Shown here in pieces: positions 8,688 through 18,823 of a DNA stretch of 64,000 nucleotides. Source of the stretch: Alloacidobacterium dinghuense (lineage in GTDB: Bacteria > Acidobacteriota > Terriglobia > Terriglobales > Acidobacteriaceae); contig NZ_CP060394.1 of the NCBI RefSeq assembly GCF_014274465.1, positions 1,426,001-1,490,000 of the forward strand, given 5' to 3'. The notes under the pieces are model-generated. The model was not told the DNA's origin and ran no database searches. It worked only from the letters and a program-made list of their open reading frames with translations. The translations under genes and the position numbers were made by a program. Position 1 is the first letter of the stretch. Each line of letters begins with the position of its first letter.

Positions 8688-11425
8688 GCTCCACCCCCTG
8701 CGGGTGTTTTGACGTTAGCCGGCGCGAGTGTGGCGAGGGCGGGGGATGGGATGGCGTCGATTGGTACGAGTCCGGCAGGTAAGCCTGCTGTGCCGCGAGG
8801 CAAGTCATCGCGCAACAGAACTTCAAGTTCGAGGCTGGCGTTGCCAGCGGTTACTTTGATTTCTTCGCCTGCCTTTACGCCGAGGCCGGACGCGTGGGCA
8901 GAGTGCAACGCAACATACGGGCGCGGGACCAGTTGTGCGATGCCGTGTGCATGGCAACTCAATTCTTCGGAGCCAAAGATATGGAAGATCGGGATGAGCA
9001 GCGGCGCGTCGGTTTTTGAGATGTACGCTGCTGGAACTGTCGAGAAGTATTTCCAGTCTGGTTGTGGTGATGGTTCGATCAGGCGTACGCCGGGATCGCC
9101 GCCGCGGAGGTGTCCTCCGATCTCACTTTGAAACTTATTGACGGATTGGATGGAGTTCCAGCCGGGCGCCCAGAAGAAGGGAAGTAGCGCGGATGGTGCG
9201 GGCGCGGGGCCCGACTCCATGGAGAACGCGAGCGCTGAGTCGGGATCGTCGGGTGGTTTTGGTTCATGTACGCTGATGTTCGCGAGCATCGATGTGCGTC
9301 CGCTGTAGCGATTGGGTTCGCGGGCTATTTTCCCGCCTGCCTTGCGTGCGGGGGCGACGAGAGGGATTGAGGCGAAGGCCGGCAGCTCGGCGGCCATCAC
9401 CGTTGTCAGGTCGTCGAATCCTTGCCATTTCGTTTCGGCCTCGATGCCCCCTGTCATCGATCCTTCACGCAGCCATCGCCAGCTTTCTTCTACATCGGAG
9501 CTTGGAACAAAGACCTGGAAGAATCGCTGCGCGCGGCCCTCGCTGTTGACGAGGGTTCCGTCGGATTCGGCAAAGGTGCCTGCGGGCAGTACTACTTCGG
9601 CTGCTTCTGTGGTTGCGGATTCCGTGTGATCGAGCACAACCAGATGACGTGCGCTTCGCACCAGTGAAGTCACTTCGCTTGCGGGGGCGCGGCGAAAGAG
9701 ATCGTTCTCAAGAACAATCACGGTGGTTGCCGGTTCGGTGCCCACCGCTTGCATCGCAGCAGACAACGGTCGCGCCTCCATCATCGCGAGGCCAAGGCTG
9801 TTGCATTCCGGTGTGGTGAAGCTGAGGCCTGCGGGATGGCCGGTCTTGCATAGAGCCCAGGCAACTTGTGCTGCAGCTTCGATCACGCTTTGACTGCGGC
9901 AACTTGTACCGGAGACGACCAGCGGTCGGTTGCTGCTGATTAGAGCGGATGCGATTTGGGCGGCCATGTTCGTTAATTCTTCCGGGAGGGCCGTTACTTC
10001 CGGGGCGGTGGGGTCGATCGCATGCGCAACGGCGAAGCCGAGACGCGCGAGATCGTCTGGGGTAGCTCGATAGGTTGCAGTTGCGATGTCGTCGAGCTTC
10101 GTAGCGTAAGGCGCGGCGATGAAGAGTGGGCCTTTTGTTTCCTGCACGACTTCTCGCACCGACTGATCGAGCCACTCGGGGATATGAAGATCGGTCGCAA
10201 GCTTCATCGGTGCCTGACGTACGGACTGGCGCAGTTTCAGGGCCATGATTGGCGCCACGTTGGTTACGTCTTCGCCGAGGACGAATACCGCATCCGCATG
10301 CTCAATGTCATCGAGAGACGGAGACCGCGCTGGGCCCTCGCGCAGAATGCGGAGCATTGTCGATAATAGCTGCGATTCCTGATCTGAGGTTCCGGCGAAG
10401 AAGCGGTCGGGCCCGACGAGCGTGCGCAGAGCGAAGTTGCCTTCCAGTGAGGCTCGCGGAGAGCCGACCCCGATTATGTTGCCTTCACGCAGAATCTCAC
10501 CGAAGCGTTCGAGGGCCTCGTTCTTGGTTGCGCTTTTGCCGTTCACCAGGGGAAAGCGGATTCGCTCGTGGCTCTCGACGAACTCGTAGCCGAAACGTCC
10601 GCGGTCGCAGAGGAAGTAGCCATTTACCTCGTGGTTGTAGCGATTGACGGCGCGGCGTAGTGAGCCGTATCGCTCACCGACACTGGTGTTGCAGCCGAGT
10701 CCGCAGTGCACGCAGATGGAGGGCGCCATTTGCAGGTCCCATTTGCGCGTGTAGTGCTTCTTGAGTGTGGCGTCGGTAAAGACGCCGGTAGGGCAGACTT
10801 CGACCAGATTTCCGCTGAACTCGCTTTCGAGGACGCCGTCTTCGGCGCGCCCGAAGAAGATGTTATCGCGGAGGCGGAATGCGTTCAGATCGTCTCCGCC
10901 GGCGTATTCGCGGTAAAAACGAACACAACGCTGGCATTGAATGCAGCGGTTCATCTCGTGATTGACCAGTGGGCCGAGATACTGATTGCGAAATGTTCGC
11001 TTGCCGAAGCTGTAAGAGCGCATGCAGTGGCCGGTCATCACCGTCATGTCCTGCAGGTGGCACTCGCCGCCTTCATCGCATACCGGGCAGTCGTGCGGAT
11101 GGTTTTGCATGAGGCCCTGAATCACGGCAGCGCGAAAGGAGACGGCTTCGGGATCGGCGATGGAGATGCGCGTGCCTTCGGAGGCGGGCGTCATGCAGGC
11201 CATGATGAGCTTGCCCGTCGCGTCCTGCTCGTTGCGGAATTGCTTAACCGCGCATTGGCGGCACGCGCCAACGGAGCCCAATGCTGGATGCCAGCAGAAA
11301 TAGGGGACATTGTAACCGAGCGAAAGGCAGGCGTGGAGCAGGTTCTCTTTCGGGTTGGCCTCTTTCGCTTCGTTATCGATGTAAATGGTCGCCACAGTTT
11401 TCTCCACACTTATTTCCAGGGACAA
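8684..11425 (-). CDS. nuoG: NADH-quinone oxidoreductase subunit G (iron-sulfur)
   Basis: A 913-residue peripheral-arm subunit that carries several iron-sulfur clusters and a molybdopterin-oxidoreductase-like domain without apparent catalysis. Residues 1-90 form a 2Fe-2S ferredoxin domain ([15 protein letters not shown]). It is followed by the His-Cys3 motif [14 protein letters not shown], then [10 protein letters not shown] and CPTGVF. The additional cysteine set [11 protein letters not shown], with a later C of LCDRGRFG, is the signature of the distant cluster N7. The C-terminal half resembles the bis-MGD domain family but is divergent. It overlaps nuoF by 16 bases and nuoH by four. Confidence 0.95.
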   Translation of the reverse strand: MSLEISVEKTVATIYIDNEAKEANPKENLLHACLSLGYNVPYFCWHPALGSVGACRQCAVKQFRNEQDATGKLIMACMTPASEGTRISIADPEAVSFRAAVIQGLMQNHPHDCPVCDEGGECHLQDMTVMTGHCMRSYSFGKRTFRNQYLGPLVNHEMNRCIQCQRCVRFYREYAGGDDLNAFRLRDNIFFGRAEDGVLESEFSGNLVEVCPTGVFTDATLKKHYTRKWDLQMAPSICVHCGLGCNTSVGERYGSLRRAVNRYNHEVNGYFLCDRGRFGYEFVESHERIRFPLVNGKSATKNEALERFGEILREGNIIGVGSPRASLEGNFALRTLVGPDRFFAGTSDQESQLLSTMLRILREGPARSPSLDDIEHADAVFVLGEDVTNVAPIMALKLRQSVRQAPMKLATDLHIPEWLDQSVREVVQETKGPLFIAAPYATKLDDIATATYRATPDDLARLGFAVAHAIDPTAPEVTALPEELTNMAAQIASALISSNRPLVVSGTSCRSQSVIEAAAQVAWALCKTGHPAGLSFTTPECNSLGLAMMEARPLSAAMQAVGTEPATTVIVLENDLFRRAPASEVTSLVRSARHLVVLDHTESATTEAAEVVLPAGTFAESDGTLVNSEGRAQRFFQVFVPSSDVEESWRWLREGSMTGGIEAETKWQGFDDLTTVMAAELPAFASIPLVAPARKAGGKIAREPNRYSGRTSMLANISVHEPKPPDDPDSALAFSMESGPAPAPSALLPFFWAPGWNSIQSVNKFQSEIGGHLRGGDPGVRLIEPSPQPDWKYFSTVPAAYISKTDAPLLIPIFHIFGSEELSCHAHGIAQLVPRPYVALHSAHASGLGVKAGEEIKVTAGNASLELEVLLRDDLPRGTAGLPAGLVPIDAIPSPALATLAPANVKTPAGGGA

Positions 11426-12681
11426 CGTTGTTCGTCGACATGCTTTCGGAAATCGTCGCCAAAGTATTTCAAGGCGCTTTGTAAGGGCTCGACTGCGCCG
11501 GGGGCAAAGGCGCAGAAGGTGTTTCCAGGAGCGAGGAATTTTGTCTGGAAGGTGAGCGTGTCGAGATCCTGACGGCTGCCTTTACCTTGCTCCATTGCCA
11601 GCAGAATTTTTTCTGTCCACGACAGGCCGCTCCAACATGGCGTGCACCAGCCGCAGGATTCCTGCGCGAAGAAGTGCTCGAGGTTCCAGACCATGCCGAC
11701 GGGGCAGGTCTTGTCGTCGAGCACGACCATGGTTCCGGTGCCGAGACGGCTTCCCGCTTTCTGGACGTTGCCGTAGTCCATGGGTGTGTCGAGGTGTTCT
11801 TCGATGAGAAAGTCGGTGGAGGCTCCGCCAGGCAAAAGGCCGCGGAAATGCAGGCCGTCGCGCATGCCTCCGGCGTGGTCTTCGAGGATTTCGCGCATGG
11901 GCGTACCCATGGGAAGTTCCCAGAGACCCGGCTTTTTCACCTTTCCGCTGACGCCGTACAGTTTGGTGCCGCCGTCTTCGGTTTTGCTCAGGCCGCGGAA
12001 CCAGTCGGGACCGTTCTTCACGATGTGGTGAACGTTACAGAGGGTCTCCACATTCTGAACGATGGTTGGCTTGCCGAAGAGGCCGGAGACTTGCGGGAAG
12101 GGTGGCTTGGTTCTTGGGTGTGCACGCTTGCCTTCGAGAGCGTTCAGCAGTGCCGTTTCTTCGCCGCAGATGTAGCGGCCTGCGCTGACGTGGAGATGAA
12201 TTTCGAGATTGTAGCCTGAGCCGAGAATGTTGTGGCCGACGTAATTCTTTGTTTTCGCCTCGGCTAGCGCGCGCTCAAGACGATCATGGGAGCAGACGTA
12301 CTCGCCACGCAGGAAGATGTAGGCGATGTCGGCTTCGATGGCGTATGCCGCAACGATTACGCCCTCGATCAACTGATGCGGATCGCGCTCCATTAAGGCG
12401 CGGTCTTTGAAGGTGCCCGGCTCCATCTCGTCGGCATTCACGACCAGGTATTTCGGATGAGGCGCGTCTTTCCCCATCGGCACGAAGCTCCACTTCATCC
12501 CGGTAGGGAAACCCGCGCCACCTCGTCCGCGCAGGCCAGATTTCTTTACGAGTTCGCCGACGTCTGCGGGCGCGATGGTCAGCGCCTTATGCAGGCCTTG
12601 ATAGCCGCCGGCGCGCTCGTAGTCTTCGAGACTTACCGCTTGCTTGTCGCTGCGAAAATTGCCAGTGAGAGGTTTTTCCAT
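11410..12681 (-). CDS. nuoF: NADH-quinone oxidoreductase subunit F (NADH/FMN binding)
   Basis: A 423-residue NADH-oxidising subunit that binds NADH, FMN and 4Fe-4S cluster N3. The NADH-binding glycine-rich segment LRGRGGAGFPTGMKWSF is near residue 50. The GEETALLNALEG block and SGLFGKPTIVQNVET follow. The cluster motif is ESCGWCTPCWSG with the fourth cysteine in NTFCAFAPG. The residue after the third cysteine is usually Arg (CxPCR) but is Trp here, and CAFAPG differs slightly from the common CALGD-type segment. These are small departures that probably do not remove function. Confidence 0.96.
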   Translation of the reverse strand: MEKPLTGNFRSDKQAVSLEDYERAGGYQGLHKALTIAPADVGELVKKSGLRGRGGAGFPTGMKWSFVPMGKDAPHPKYLVVNADEMEPGTFKDRALMERDPHQLIEGVIVAAYAIEADIAYIFLRGEYVCSHDRLERALAEAKTKNYVGHNILGSGYNLEIHLHVSAGRYICGEETALLNALEGKRAHPRTKPPFPQVSGLFGKPTIVQNVETLCNVHHIVKNGPDWFRGLSKTEDGGTKLYGVSGKVKKPGLWELPMGTPMREILEDHAGGMRDGLHFRGLLPGGASTDFLIEEHLDTPMDYGNVQKAGSRLGTGTMVVLDDKTCPVGMVWNLEHFFAQESCGWCTPCWSGLSWTEKILLAMEQGKGSRQDLDTLTFQTKFLAPGNTFCAFAPGAVEPLQSALKYFGDDFRKHVDEQRCPWK

Positions 12682-12690
12682 GGTGCGCGC

Positions 12691-13155
12691 CTAGTCGTAC
12701 TGCGTCAGTGCTTCTTCGATCCTTTCTTCGTCGAGATCCTCGTACAACTCGTCGTCGATCATCATGGTGGGGGCGTGGTCGCACGCTCCCAGGCAAACTA
12801 TAGGCAGCAGCGTGAAGCGGCCGTCCGCTGTCGTTCCGCCAAGCGGCGTGCTCAACCTTGCGCAGAGATGGTCACGTACCTTGTCGCTGCCCATCAGCCA
12901 GCAGGAGACGCTGTCGCAAATCAACGCGACGTGTTTTCCTACCGGCTTCCGGTGGATGAGGTTGTAGAAGGTTGCTACACCGTCGAGATCAGCCACGGAG
13001 ACGCCGAGCACTTCGGAGAGATCGCGGAGGCTCTCGTCGGATACCCAGCCACGATGGCGCTGCACGGCCAGCATCGCGTCGATCGAAACGGCCTGCCGGT
13101 TCGGGTACTCAGCGATTTTCTCTTCGATCTCCTGGCGTTCTTCCGTGGTCAGCAT
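12691..13155 (-). CDS. nuoE: NADH-quinone oxidoreductase subunit E (2Fe-2S)
   Basis: A 154-residue thioredoxin-like 2Fe-2S subunit that partners NuoF and holds cluster N1a. The cysteine pairs are visible as CDSVSC and CLGACDHAP. The N-terminal helical part (EEKIAEYPNRQAVSIDAML, then QRHRGWVSDESLRDLSEVLGVS) is typical. It lies nine bases upstream of nuoF and 21 bases downstream of nuoCD, in the usual gene order. Confidence 0.96.
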   Translation of the reverse strand: MLTTEERQEIEEKIAEYPNRQAVSIDAMLAVQRHRGWVSDESLRDLSEVLGVSVADLDGVATFYNLIHRKPVGKHVALICDSVSCWLMGSDKVRDHLCARLSTPLGGTTADGRFTLLPIVCLGACDHAPTMMIDDELYEDLDEERIEEALTQYD

Positions 13156-13176
13156 CGTTTTCGTTTTCCTCCTGCT

Positions 13177-14922
13177 TTATCGATCGATATCTGCGAGCAC
13201 GTAATCCAGACTTCCGATAATGGCGAGCAGGTCCGGGATCAAACGTCCTCTGCATAACAGCGGCAGCATCTGCATATGGGCAAACGATGGCGTTCGAATT
13301 CGTGTGCGATAGGAGCCGGTGCTTCCGTCGCTGGTGAGGTAGTAGCCGTTATTTCCCTTCGTAGCTTCAATGGGCACCATTGCTTCTCCGGGCGGCATTA
13401 CCGGGCCCCAACTCACGCCAAGAAAATGGTTGATGAGCGTTTCAATGTCGTGCATGGTGCGCGCCTTGGGCGGTGGCGTGGTAAGAGGATGGTCGGCGTT
13501 GCATGGGCCGCCCGGCATCTGATCGACGCATTGCTGGATGATGCGAAGACTCTGGCGAATTTCTTCGATATGAATGATGGCGCGGTCATAGCAGTCGCCT
13601 GTATTGGCGATCGGTATGTCGAATTCGAGTTGGTCGTAGCAGGAGTAAGGCTGCTTCTTACGGAAATCCCATTCAAGGCCCGCAGCGCGAAGGTTGGGGC
13701 CAGTCATGCCCCACTCGATCGCTTCATCGACGGTGCAGCCTCCGATACCCTTGGTGCGCACCTTGAAGAGGCGGTTGCGCATGACGGTGCGCTCGTATTC
13801 GGCCATGCGCGGCGGCATGTAATTCAGGAAGTCGCGAAACATGCCGTCCCATCCGTTGGGCAGGTCTTGCGCTACTCCGCCGATGCGGAACCAGTTGGGG
13901 TGCATGCGCGCGCCGCAAATTGCTTCGACGATAGAGAGCGCCTTCTCGCGATCGTTGAACATGAAGAAGACGGGCGACATCTGGCCGACGTCCTGCGCGA
14001 AAGTTCCGTACCAGACGAGGTGGTTCATGATGCGGAAGAGTTCTGCCATCATGACGCGAATCATCTGTCCGCGCGGAGGCACGGTGATGCCCGCCAGCTT
14101 CTCGACGCTGCTCAGATAGGCAAGGTTGTTCATTACACCGCCAAGGTAGTCGACGCGGTCGGTGTAGGGAATGTAGGTGTGCCACGTCTGGCGCTCGCCC
14201 ATCTTTTCTGCGCCGCGATGGTGGAAGCCGATCTCTGGTACGCAATCGATAATTTCTTCGCCGTCGAGCTCCAGGATGATGCGCAGAACGCCATGCGTGC
14301 CCGGATGTTGCGGGCCGATATTCAGGAAGATGAAGTCAGAGCCTTCGCGCTGGCGGGACATGCCCCACTCTTCCGGATGGAACTGCAATGCTGCCTGCTC
14401 GGCGTCCTCTTTTTCAGGAGGCAGTGTGAAGGGGCCCATCTCGGTGGCGCGTGCGGGATGATCTTTGCGCAGAGGATGTCCAACCCACGTGCTCGGCATG
14501 AGGATGCGCGTCAGATGGGGATGTCCGTCGAACTTAATGCCGAACATGTCCCACACTTCACGTTCATACCAGTTGGCTGCGGGGAAGACGTCGGTGATGG
14601 TAGGGAGAGTAAGGTCGTTCTCTTCGAGGGCGACCTTCAAGCGAACATATTCGTTTCGCCCGAATGAGTAGAGGTGATAGACGGCGGTGAAGTCGCTTGG
14701 GGGTTGACCATCGCGGTGTGTGCGGCCGCGTTCGTCGATTGCGGTAACGTCGTAGAAGAGCTTGTAGGGATCGGGTACGCTGTGGCGCAGGGATCGGACG
14801 GCTTCGTGGATGTCTTGCTTCGCGATCCAGAATGTCGGGATTTCATCGCGAGCGCTCTGGGGGACAGATGGAACGAGCAACTCGTTCTGCAATCCTTCGT
14901 CGGCGACAAGGCTGCGCACCAT
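13177..14922 (-). CDS. nuoCD: NADH-quinone oxidoreductase subunit C/D fusion
   Basis: A 581-residue fusion of the two subunits that line the quinone site. Residues 1-190 are the NuoC domain ([54 protein letters not shown]). NuoD begins near residue 200 with [19 protein letters not shown] and includes the quinone-site His in GPQHPGTHG and the block [12 protein letters not shown]. It ends in [11 protein letters not shown], where family members end. Fusion of these genes is known from enterobacteria and other lineages; here it leaves 13 nuo genes rather than 14. Start ATG at 14922 is preceded by AGGCGG. Confidence 0.96.
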   Translation of the reverse strand: MVRSLVADEGLQNELLVPSVPQSARDEIPTFWIAKQDIHEAVRSLRHSVPDPYKLFYDVTAIDERGRTHRDGQPPSDFTAVYHLYSFGRNEYVRLKVALEENDLTLPTITDVFPAANWYEREVWDMFGIKFDGHPHLTRILMPSTWVGHPLRKDHPARATEMGPFTLPPEKEDAEQAALQFHPEEWGMSRQREGSDFIFLNIGPQHPGTHGVLRIILELDGEEIIDCVPEIGFHHRGAEKMGERQTWHTYIPYTDRVDYLGGVMNNLAYLSSVEKLAGITVPPRGQMIRVMMAELFRIMNHLVWYGTFAQDVGQMSPVFFMFNDREKALSIVEAICGARMHPNWFRIGGVAQDLPNGWDGMFRDFLNYMPPRMAEYERTVMRNRLFKVRTKGIGGCTVDEAIEWGMTGPNLRAAGLEWDFRKKQPYSCYDQLEFDIPIANTGDCYDRAIIHIEEIRQSLRIIQQCVDQMPGGPCNADHPLTTPPPKARTMHDIETLINHFLGVSWGPVMPPGEAMVPIEATKGNNGYYLTSDGSTGSYRTRIRTPSFAHMQMLPLLCRGRLIPDLLAIIGSLDYVLADIDR

Positions 14923-14940
14923 ACAGCACCGCCTATAAAG

Positions 14941-15576
14941 CTAAACGCTATCGGGAGTCCTGAGCACCGTCAGAGTCTGCCTCTGTGGTTGTTTCATATC
15001 GCGCATCGAAGGCATCTCGGCGCGCTCCACTCCCTGCGGCCCCACAACCCAACTCAGAGGCCGCTTTTCCTTACCAATTGCGTCCCGTAACAGCAAAACA
15101 CCTTCAAGAAATGCATCCGGCCGCGGCGGGCAGCCGGGCACGTAGACATCTACGGGCAGAAACTTGTCCACGCCCTGTACGACGCTGTAGATGTCGAACA
15201 TGCCACCGGAATTGGCGCACGAGCCCATGGAGATGACCCAGCGGGGCTCCATCATTTGCTCGTAGAGGCGCTGAATGACGGGCGCCATCTTGATGAAGAC
15301 CGTGCCTGCGATGACCATCAGGTCTGCCTGGCGCGGCGTGCCGCGTATGACTTCGGCGCCGAAGCGAGAGATGTCGTACTTGCTTGTAATGCTTGTAGCC
15401 ATCTCCACGAAGCAGCAGGAGAGGCCAAAGTTGAATGGCCAGACGGAATTCTTTCGGCCCCACGCCACAAGGTCATCCACACGGGACAGGATGAGAGTGC
15501 GACGAATGGCTTCCTCGACGAATCCGTCGGTCTTCTCGGCCTCTGTGGATCCAGGCCGACTGATCGACCAGCCCAT
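14941..15576 (-). CDS. nuoB: NADH-quinone oxidoreductase subunit B (cluster N2)
   Basis: A peripheral-arm subunit of about 211 residues that carries terminal cluster N2, the electron donor to quinone. The ligands are visible: the CC pair in [10 protein letters not shown], a third cysteine in GSCANSGG, and the fourth in [10 protein letters not shown]. The ATG at 15576 is preferred because GGAC is suitably spaced upstream; an in-frame GTG at 15582 is the alternative. The C-terminal extension after [13 protein letters not shown] is somewhat longer than in enterobacterial NuoB. Confidence 0.96.
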   Translation of the reverse strand: MGWSISRPGSTEAEKTDGFVEEAIRRTLILSRVDDLVAWGRKNSVWPFNFGLSCCFVEMATSITSKYDISRFGAEVIRGTPRQADLMVIAGTVFIKMAPVIQRLYEQMMEPRWVISMGSCANSGGMFDIYSVVQGVDKFLPVDVYVPGCPPRPDAFLEGVLLLRDAIGKEKRPLSWVVGPQGVERAEMPSMRDMKQPQRQTLTVLRTPDSV

Positions 15577-15599
15577 AATCACCGTCCGCTATATTTATT

Positions 15600-15980
15600 T
15601 CAACTTCTACTCAACATTCTTGCACTTCTTTGTTTCCAATCAAGCGCGCCGACACGCCACAAATACGCGAGAGTTGCAAGCAGTACCGCAATAAAGAGCG
15701 ATACCTCTGCGTAACCTTTCCATCCGGTTTCACGAACGGCAATGGCCCATGCGAATAAGAAAACCGCTTCCAGATCAAAGATGACGAAGAACATTGCGAC
15801 GAGATAAAACTGCGCAGGGAAGCGAACGCGCGCAGAGCCCTCTGACAAGATGCCACCCTCGTAAGGTGAGCCGGTAGCGCGGTCCTGATGACGTTGCCCG
15901 AGCACATAAGACAAACCGAGCATGGCTAGAACGAGGAAACCAACGATCGCGGTATAAACTGCCAGCGGCCAAAGGTGCAT
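15600..15980 (-). CDS. nuoA: NADH-quinone oxidoreductase subunit A
   Basis: A 126-residue three-helix membrane subunit and first gene of the operon. It contains PYEGGILSEGSARVRFPAQFYLVAMFFVIFDLEAVFLFAWAI, in which the YEGG and IFDLEAVFLFAWA blocks are diagnostic. The acidic residues of the second helix are kept. AAGGGA lies six bases before the ATG. A strong promoter candidate lies about 50 bases further upstream. Confidence 0.96.
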   Translation of the reverse strand: MHLWPLAVYTAIVGFLVLAMLGLSYVLGQRHQDRATGSPYEGGILSEGSARVRFPAQFYLVAMFFVIFDLEAVFLFAWAIAVRETGWKGYAEVSLFIAVLLATLAYLWRVGALDWKQRSARMLSRS

Positions 15981-16028
15981 AGTCCCTTGCCTCAGTGCGG
16001 CCGGATGTCGTCAGCATCGGCCCCCGAA

Positions 16029-16057
16029 AGTATGTCGCAAGTCGAAGAAGTTGACAA
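16029..16057 (-). promoter_or_regulatory. candidate sigma-70 promoter of the nuo operon
   Basis: Read on the minus strand, TTGTCA (16057-16052) and CATACT (16034-16029) are separated by exactly 17 bases, and lie about 50 bases upstream of the nuoA ATG. They match the housekeeping consensus at five and four of six positions. This is the only such pair I noticed close to nuoA. Confidence 0.5.
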
Positions 16058-16253
16058 CAGGCTTTTTTTGCCGACACTTCCAAGAACAAGTTGTAAGCCA
16101 TCGGGCGCGGGGATAGAAGGCGAGTCCGCTTTATACGATGAACAAATTTGCGGCGCGGCTAGACCGCCTCGCGAAGGTGAGTCTGATGCGTGTGGATTTG
16201 TCGGATAACGCCAGGCAAGATAGCGGCCTTATGGAATCAATGAATCGATGATA

Positions 16254-16302
16254 CTCAGATCTAGGTACAGATCTATGTACAGATCGATCGGCACAGATCT
16301 GA
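16254..16302. repeat. cluster of short ACAGATC repeats
   Basis: The sequence reads CAGATCTAGGTACAGATCTATGTACAGATCGATCGGCACAGATCTG in broken form: the unit (G)TACAGATC or CACAGATC occurs three times, preceded by a CAGATC, at roughly 12- to 17-base spacing. AGATCT palindromes lie within two of them. It may be an operator array or simple repeat drift. It lies between the divergent nuo and lipoprotein genes. Confidence 0.4.
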
Positions 16303-16548
16303 TTCTGCATTTTCTGCTTCGTCGCAGGCCGTGGCACTGCAGCGATACTCTCAGAGGCCCCTGCGATATAGCGAAGGCTTAGTGGATCTTCGGTAGTCGC
16401 AAGATGAGTGCCTTGTCAATCCTTAACGATGGCTAGGTACATCTCGATAGTTATAGCGAAATGCGATATTCGACTGACTAAAGTAATTTGAAAAATAAAC
16501 TCCAGTGCGATAAAACATGTTCAGACAAATAACAAATCTGATTTATCT

Positions 16549-16586
16549 CGCGTAATAAGTCGCCACAACGGGCGACTTATTACGCG
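16549..16586. repeat. perfect 16-bp inverted repeat (hairpin)
   Basis: CGCGTAATAAGTCGCC at 16549-16564 is the exact reverse complement of 16571-16586, with the six-base loop ACAACG. No T-run follows on either strand, so it is not a typical intrinsic terminator. A weaker relative occurs in the same relative position before the second lipoprotein gene. Confidence 0.85.
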
Positions 16587-16877
16587 CAAATGTAATCGTG
16601 TTGGGTGAAGGCTTAAGTATAGTTGTGCGAAGAAGTTGATCTTTATCTGCATTATGGTTGTTGCCGTCCCGCTGAGCACCAGGGCAACATCAGTATTCAA
16701 TCGCGAAATCTTTGATTTTTAGGAAGCACGGATGCGCTGGGAGACTACTCCTAGTGGATTCGTGCCTGAAGTGTGTGTGGCAGGTTGGCACTCACCGCAG
16801 CCAGAAAATAGATTTGACACGGACTGCAGGACATAAAGGTACCAACGTAATCCGCCTATTCTCATACCCTTTTTTAT

Positions 16878-16920
16878 CTGCCCCTGAAACAAATGCTCAT
16901 TTGCAGAGGTGAAGTTGGTG
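16878..16920 (+). promoter_or_regulatory. leader hairpin covering the Shine-Dalgarno of ASH lipoprotein 1
   Basis: CCCCTG at 16881-16886 can pair, with one mismatch, with CAGAGG at 16904-16909, which is the Shine-Dalgarno. Inside it, CAAATG and CATTTG form a second stem. The same arrangement recurs before the second paralogue (18827-18857) although the inner stem sequence differs. The pairing would hide the ribosome site. Confidence 0.45.
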
Positions 16921-18363
16921 TCCTATATATGTGTTCCTCCCCCATCGGACTCCGATGAAGGAATTCTTTGTGTTTCCAAAACAAGTGACCGCTCGAAAAC
17001 AGGTTCATCCTGGAATGGCCCTCGCACGCAAGATGCCAGGTTCAGCGGTCGATGCGGCAAAGCCCTCATGGTTTCGGTCTGCCGCCTTTCCCTTATCCTC
17101 ATCGTTATCGTTTTGGGATGCGGATATTCGCTGACAGCAAAGGCTGCCAGTGCAACCGGACCTCAGTTGACGGTAAGTTCGAACTATTTCCCTTTCGGAA
17201 AAGTAACGACCGGATCAAAGGCCACGCTTCCGGTGACGCTTACATCTACTGGAAGTACAGCTGTCAAGATCAACTCGGCATCGATTGGCGGGAGCGGCTT
17301 CAGCGTCTCCGGGGCAACCTTTCCGGTAACACTGAAGCCCCAACAGTCAGTCAAGCTGAATCTGACATTTGCTCCTAAGTCGGCGGGTACCGTGACGGGT
17401 ACACTGACGGTCAGCAGTACTTCAACGACCAACCCCACCGCTTACATCAATATGGCAGGCACGGGTGTTACTCCCACAACCGGTGCGCTACTGTCGGTGA
17501 GTTCGACTTATCTAACTTTTGGTAATGTCGCTATTAGCTCGAGCGGGTCAATACCGGTAGTACTGAGTTCAACTGGAACGTCAGCGGTGACGATCAGTTC
17601 GGGATCGATCGGCGGCAGCGGCTTCAGCGTCTCTGGTGCCAGTTTCCCGGTAACGCTCCAGCCGAAGCAAACCTTAACGCTTAACTTTAAGTTTGCTCCG
17701 GCATCGGCTGGTTCTGTAACTGGAACGATGATACTCAGCAGTAATTCGGCGACCGGCTCGGCAGCTTATATCAACATGTCAGGAACCGGCGTCTCTGCGA
17801 GCAGCGCGCAACTCACGGTGAGCCCGGCCAGCTTGAGTTTCGGTGATGTAGCGGTGGGATCGAGTGCAACGTTGGGGGTAACATTGACCTCTACCGGGAG
17901 TTCCGCGGTAACGATCAACTCCGCGACAATCAGCGGTAGTGGTTACACTGTATCCGGAGCGACCTTCCCGGTTACGCTGAGTGCGAAACAGACGCTGACA
18001 CTGCAGGTGAAGTTTGCTCCAACTGCGGCCAGCGCTGCAACTGGCAAGCTAACCATCAGTAGCAACTCGTCAAGCAATGCCACTGTTGCGGTCAGCATGA
18101 GCGGAACTGGTACGAAATCTCAGGTTTCGCTAAGCTGGGGTGCTCCGAGCGGTTCTTCTGACCCGGTGGCGGGTTACCACATCTATCGAGCGACGGGCAG
18201 CAGTGCTTCGTATTCACTGCTGAATTCCTCGATTGAGAGTCAGACATCGTATATGGATAGCACGGTCGCTGCCGGCACGTCCTACAGTTATTACGTGAAG
18301 AGCGTTGACTCTTCCGGTCACGAGAGCGCCGCGTCGAATAGCATCAACGTGGCGGTTCCATAG
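16918..18363 (+). CDS. ASH-repeat lipoprotein with C-terminal fibronectin III domain (paralogue 1)
   Basis: About 481 residues. After an unusual hydrophilic N-terminus of about 50 residues comes a hydrophobic signal segment ending in the lipobox-like V-L-G-C, then three about 100-residue ASH (SPD-2/Hydin, choice-of-anchor D) beta-domains. These begin near LTVSSNYFPFGKV, LSVSSTYLTFGNV and LTVSPASLSFGDV, each with the motif SGSGFSVSGATFPVTL or close. A fibronectin type III domain (VSLSWGAPSG to SINVAVP) closes the protein. Likely a surface-anchored adhesive or matrix protein. GTG at 16918 is favoured over GTG 16909 because AGAGGTGA is well spaced and because the neighbouring paralogue starts at the same place. 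Base composition is more Ser/Thr-driven than its neighbours. Confidence 0.75.
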   Translation: MSYICVPPPSDSDEGILCVSKTSDRSKTGSSWNGPRTQDARFSGRCGKALMVSVCRLSLILIVIVLGCGYSLTAKAASATGPQLTVSSNYFPFGKVTTGSKATLPVTLTSTGSTAVKINSASIGGSGFSVSGATFPVTLKPQQSVKLNLTFAPKSAGTVTGTLTVSSTSTTNPTAYINMAGTGVTPTTGALLSVSSTYLTFGNVAISSSGSIPVVLSSTGTSAVTISSGSIGGSGFSVSGASFPVTLQPKQTLTLNFKFAPASAGSVTGTMILSSNSATGSAAYINMSGTGVSASSAQLTVSPASLSFGDVAVGSSATLGVTLTSTGSSAVTINSATISGSGYTVSGATFPVTLSAKQTLTLQVKFAPTAASAATGKLTISSNSSSNATVAVSMSGTGTKSQVSLSWGAPSGSSDPVAGYHIYRATGSSASYSLLNSSIESQTSYMDSTVAAGTSYSYYVKSVDSSGHESAASNSINVAVP

Positions 18364-18384
18364 GCGATAACAAGAAGGACTGAC

Positions 18385-18443
18385 AAGAGGCAGGTTCGGC
18401 GCTCGATTCGCAAGCAAGAGTCGCCGGGCTTTGCCTCTTTTCA
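18385..18443 (+). terminator. intrinsic terminator after ASH lipoprotein 1
   Basis: AAGAGGCA (18385-18392) pairs with TGCCTCTT (18432-18439), and inner GGCG and CGCC segments extend the stem; a short T-run (CTTTTCAC) follows. It begins 22 bases after the stop codon. Confidence 0.65.
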
Positions 18444-18479
18444 CTTTTATCGATGTGCTTCGAATCCCGTATCGTTCCG

Positions 18480-18509
18480 AGTAAGTGCCGCTGGGACAGG
18501 CGGCTTACT
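18480..18509. repeat. bulged hairpin upstream of ASH lipoprotein 2
   Basis: AGTAAG-TG-CCGC (18480-18491) pairs with GCGGCTTACT (18500-18509) except for a two-base bulge, with an eight-base loop. Its AGTAAG..CTTACT core is like the ATAAG..CTTAT core of the perfect hairpin at 16549-16586, which has a matching position before the first paralogue. Confidence 0.6.
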
Positions 18510-18823
18510 TTCGTAATCCAGATTTTTATATGCCCGGATTTCGATGTTGGGTATAGTGTCTCTACGTCAAATTTTCGCTACTTCGTGTGTTCCCCTTTCG
18601 CAGAGCTCAGGGTGACATCAGTCATTCATCTGTAGACTTCTTGATTTCTTAACCCAGTTCCGCAAGACCGCTCTAGAAATCTTAAGGCTTGAACAGCTCT
18701 AGGGTCGGTTGATTCAGAGCAAAAGTGGCGCCTACTGCAGTCAGATGAGCAGCATGCATACGAGAACTACAGGGGACCATACTTAGCAACTCAGTCCGCT
18801 TGTTTCCCTTAAAACTTCTTTTT

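Larger units (their letters stand above)
15981..16917. other. long intergenic region with promoter, repeats and hairpins
   Basis: About 930 bp lie between the divergent nuoA and first ASH lipoprotein gene. No credible gene is seen. Apart from the nuo promoter it contains a cluster of ACAGATC repeats (16254-16302), a perfect 16-bp hairpin (16549-16586) and a leader shared with the next paralogous gene. Parts of the second half (around 16670-16710) resemble the upstream region of the second lipoprotein gene (18600-18650), including a shared CAGGG..ACATCAGT segment. Confidence 0.6.
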
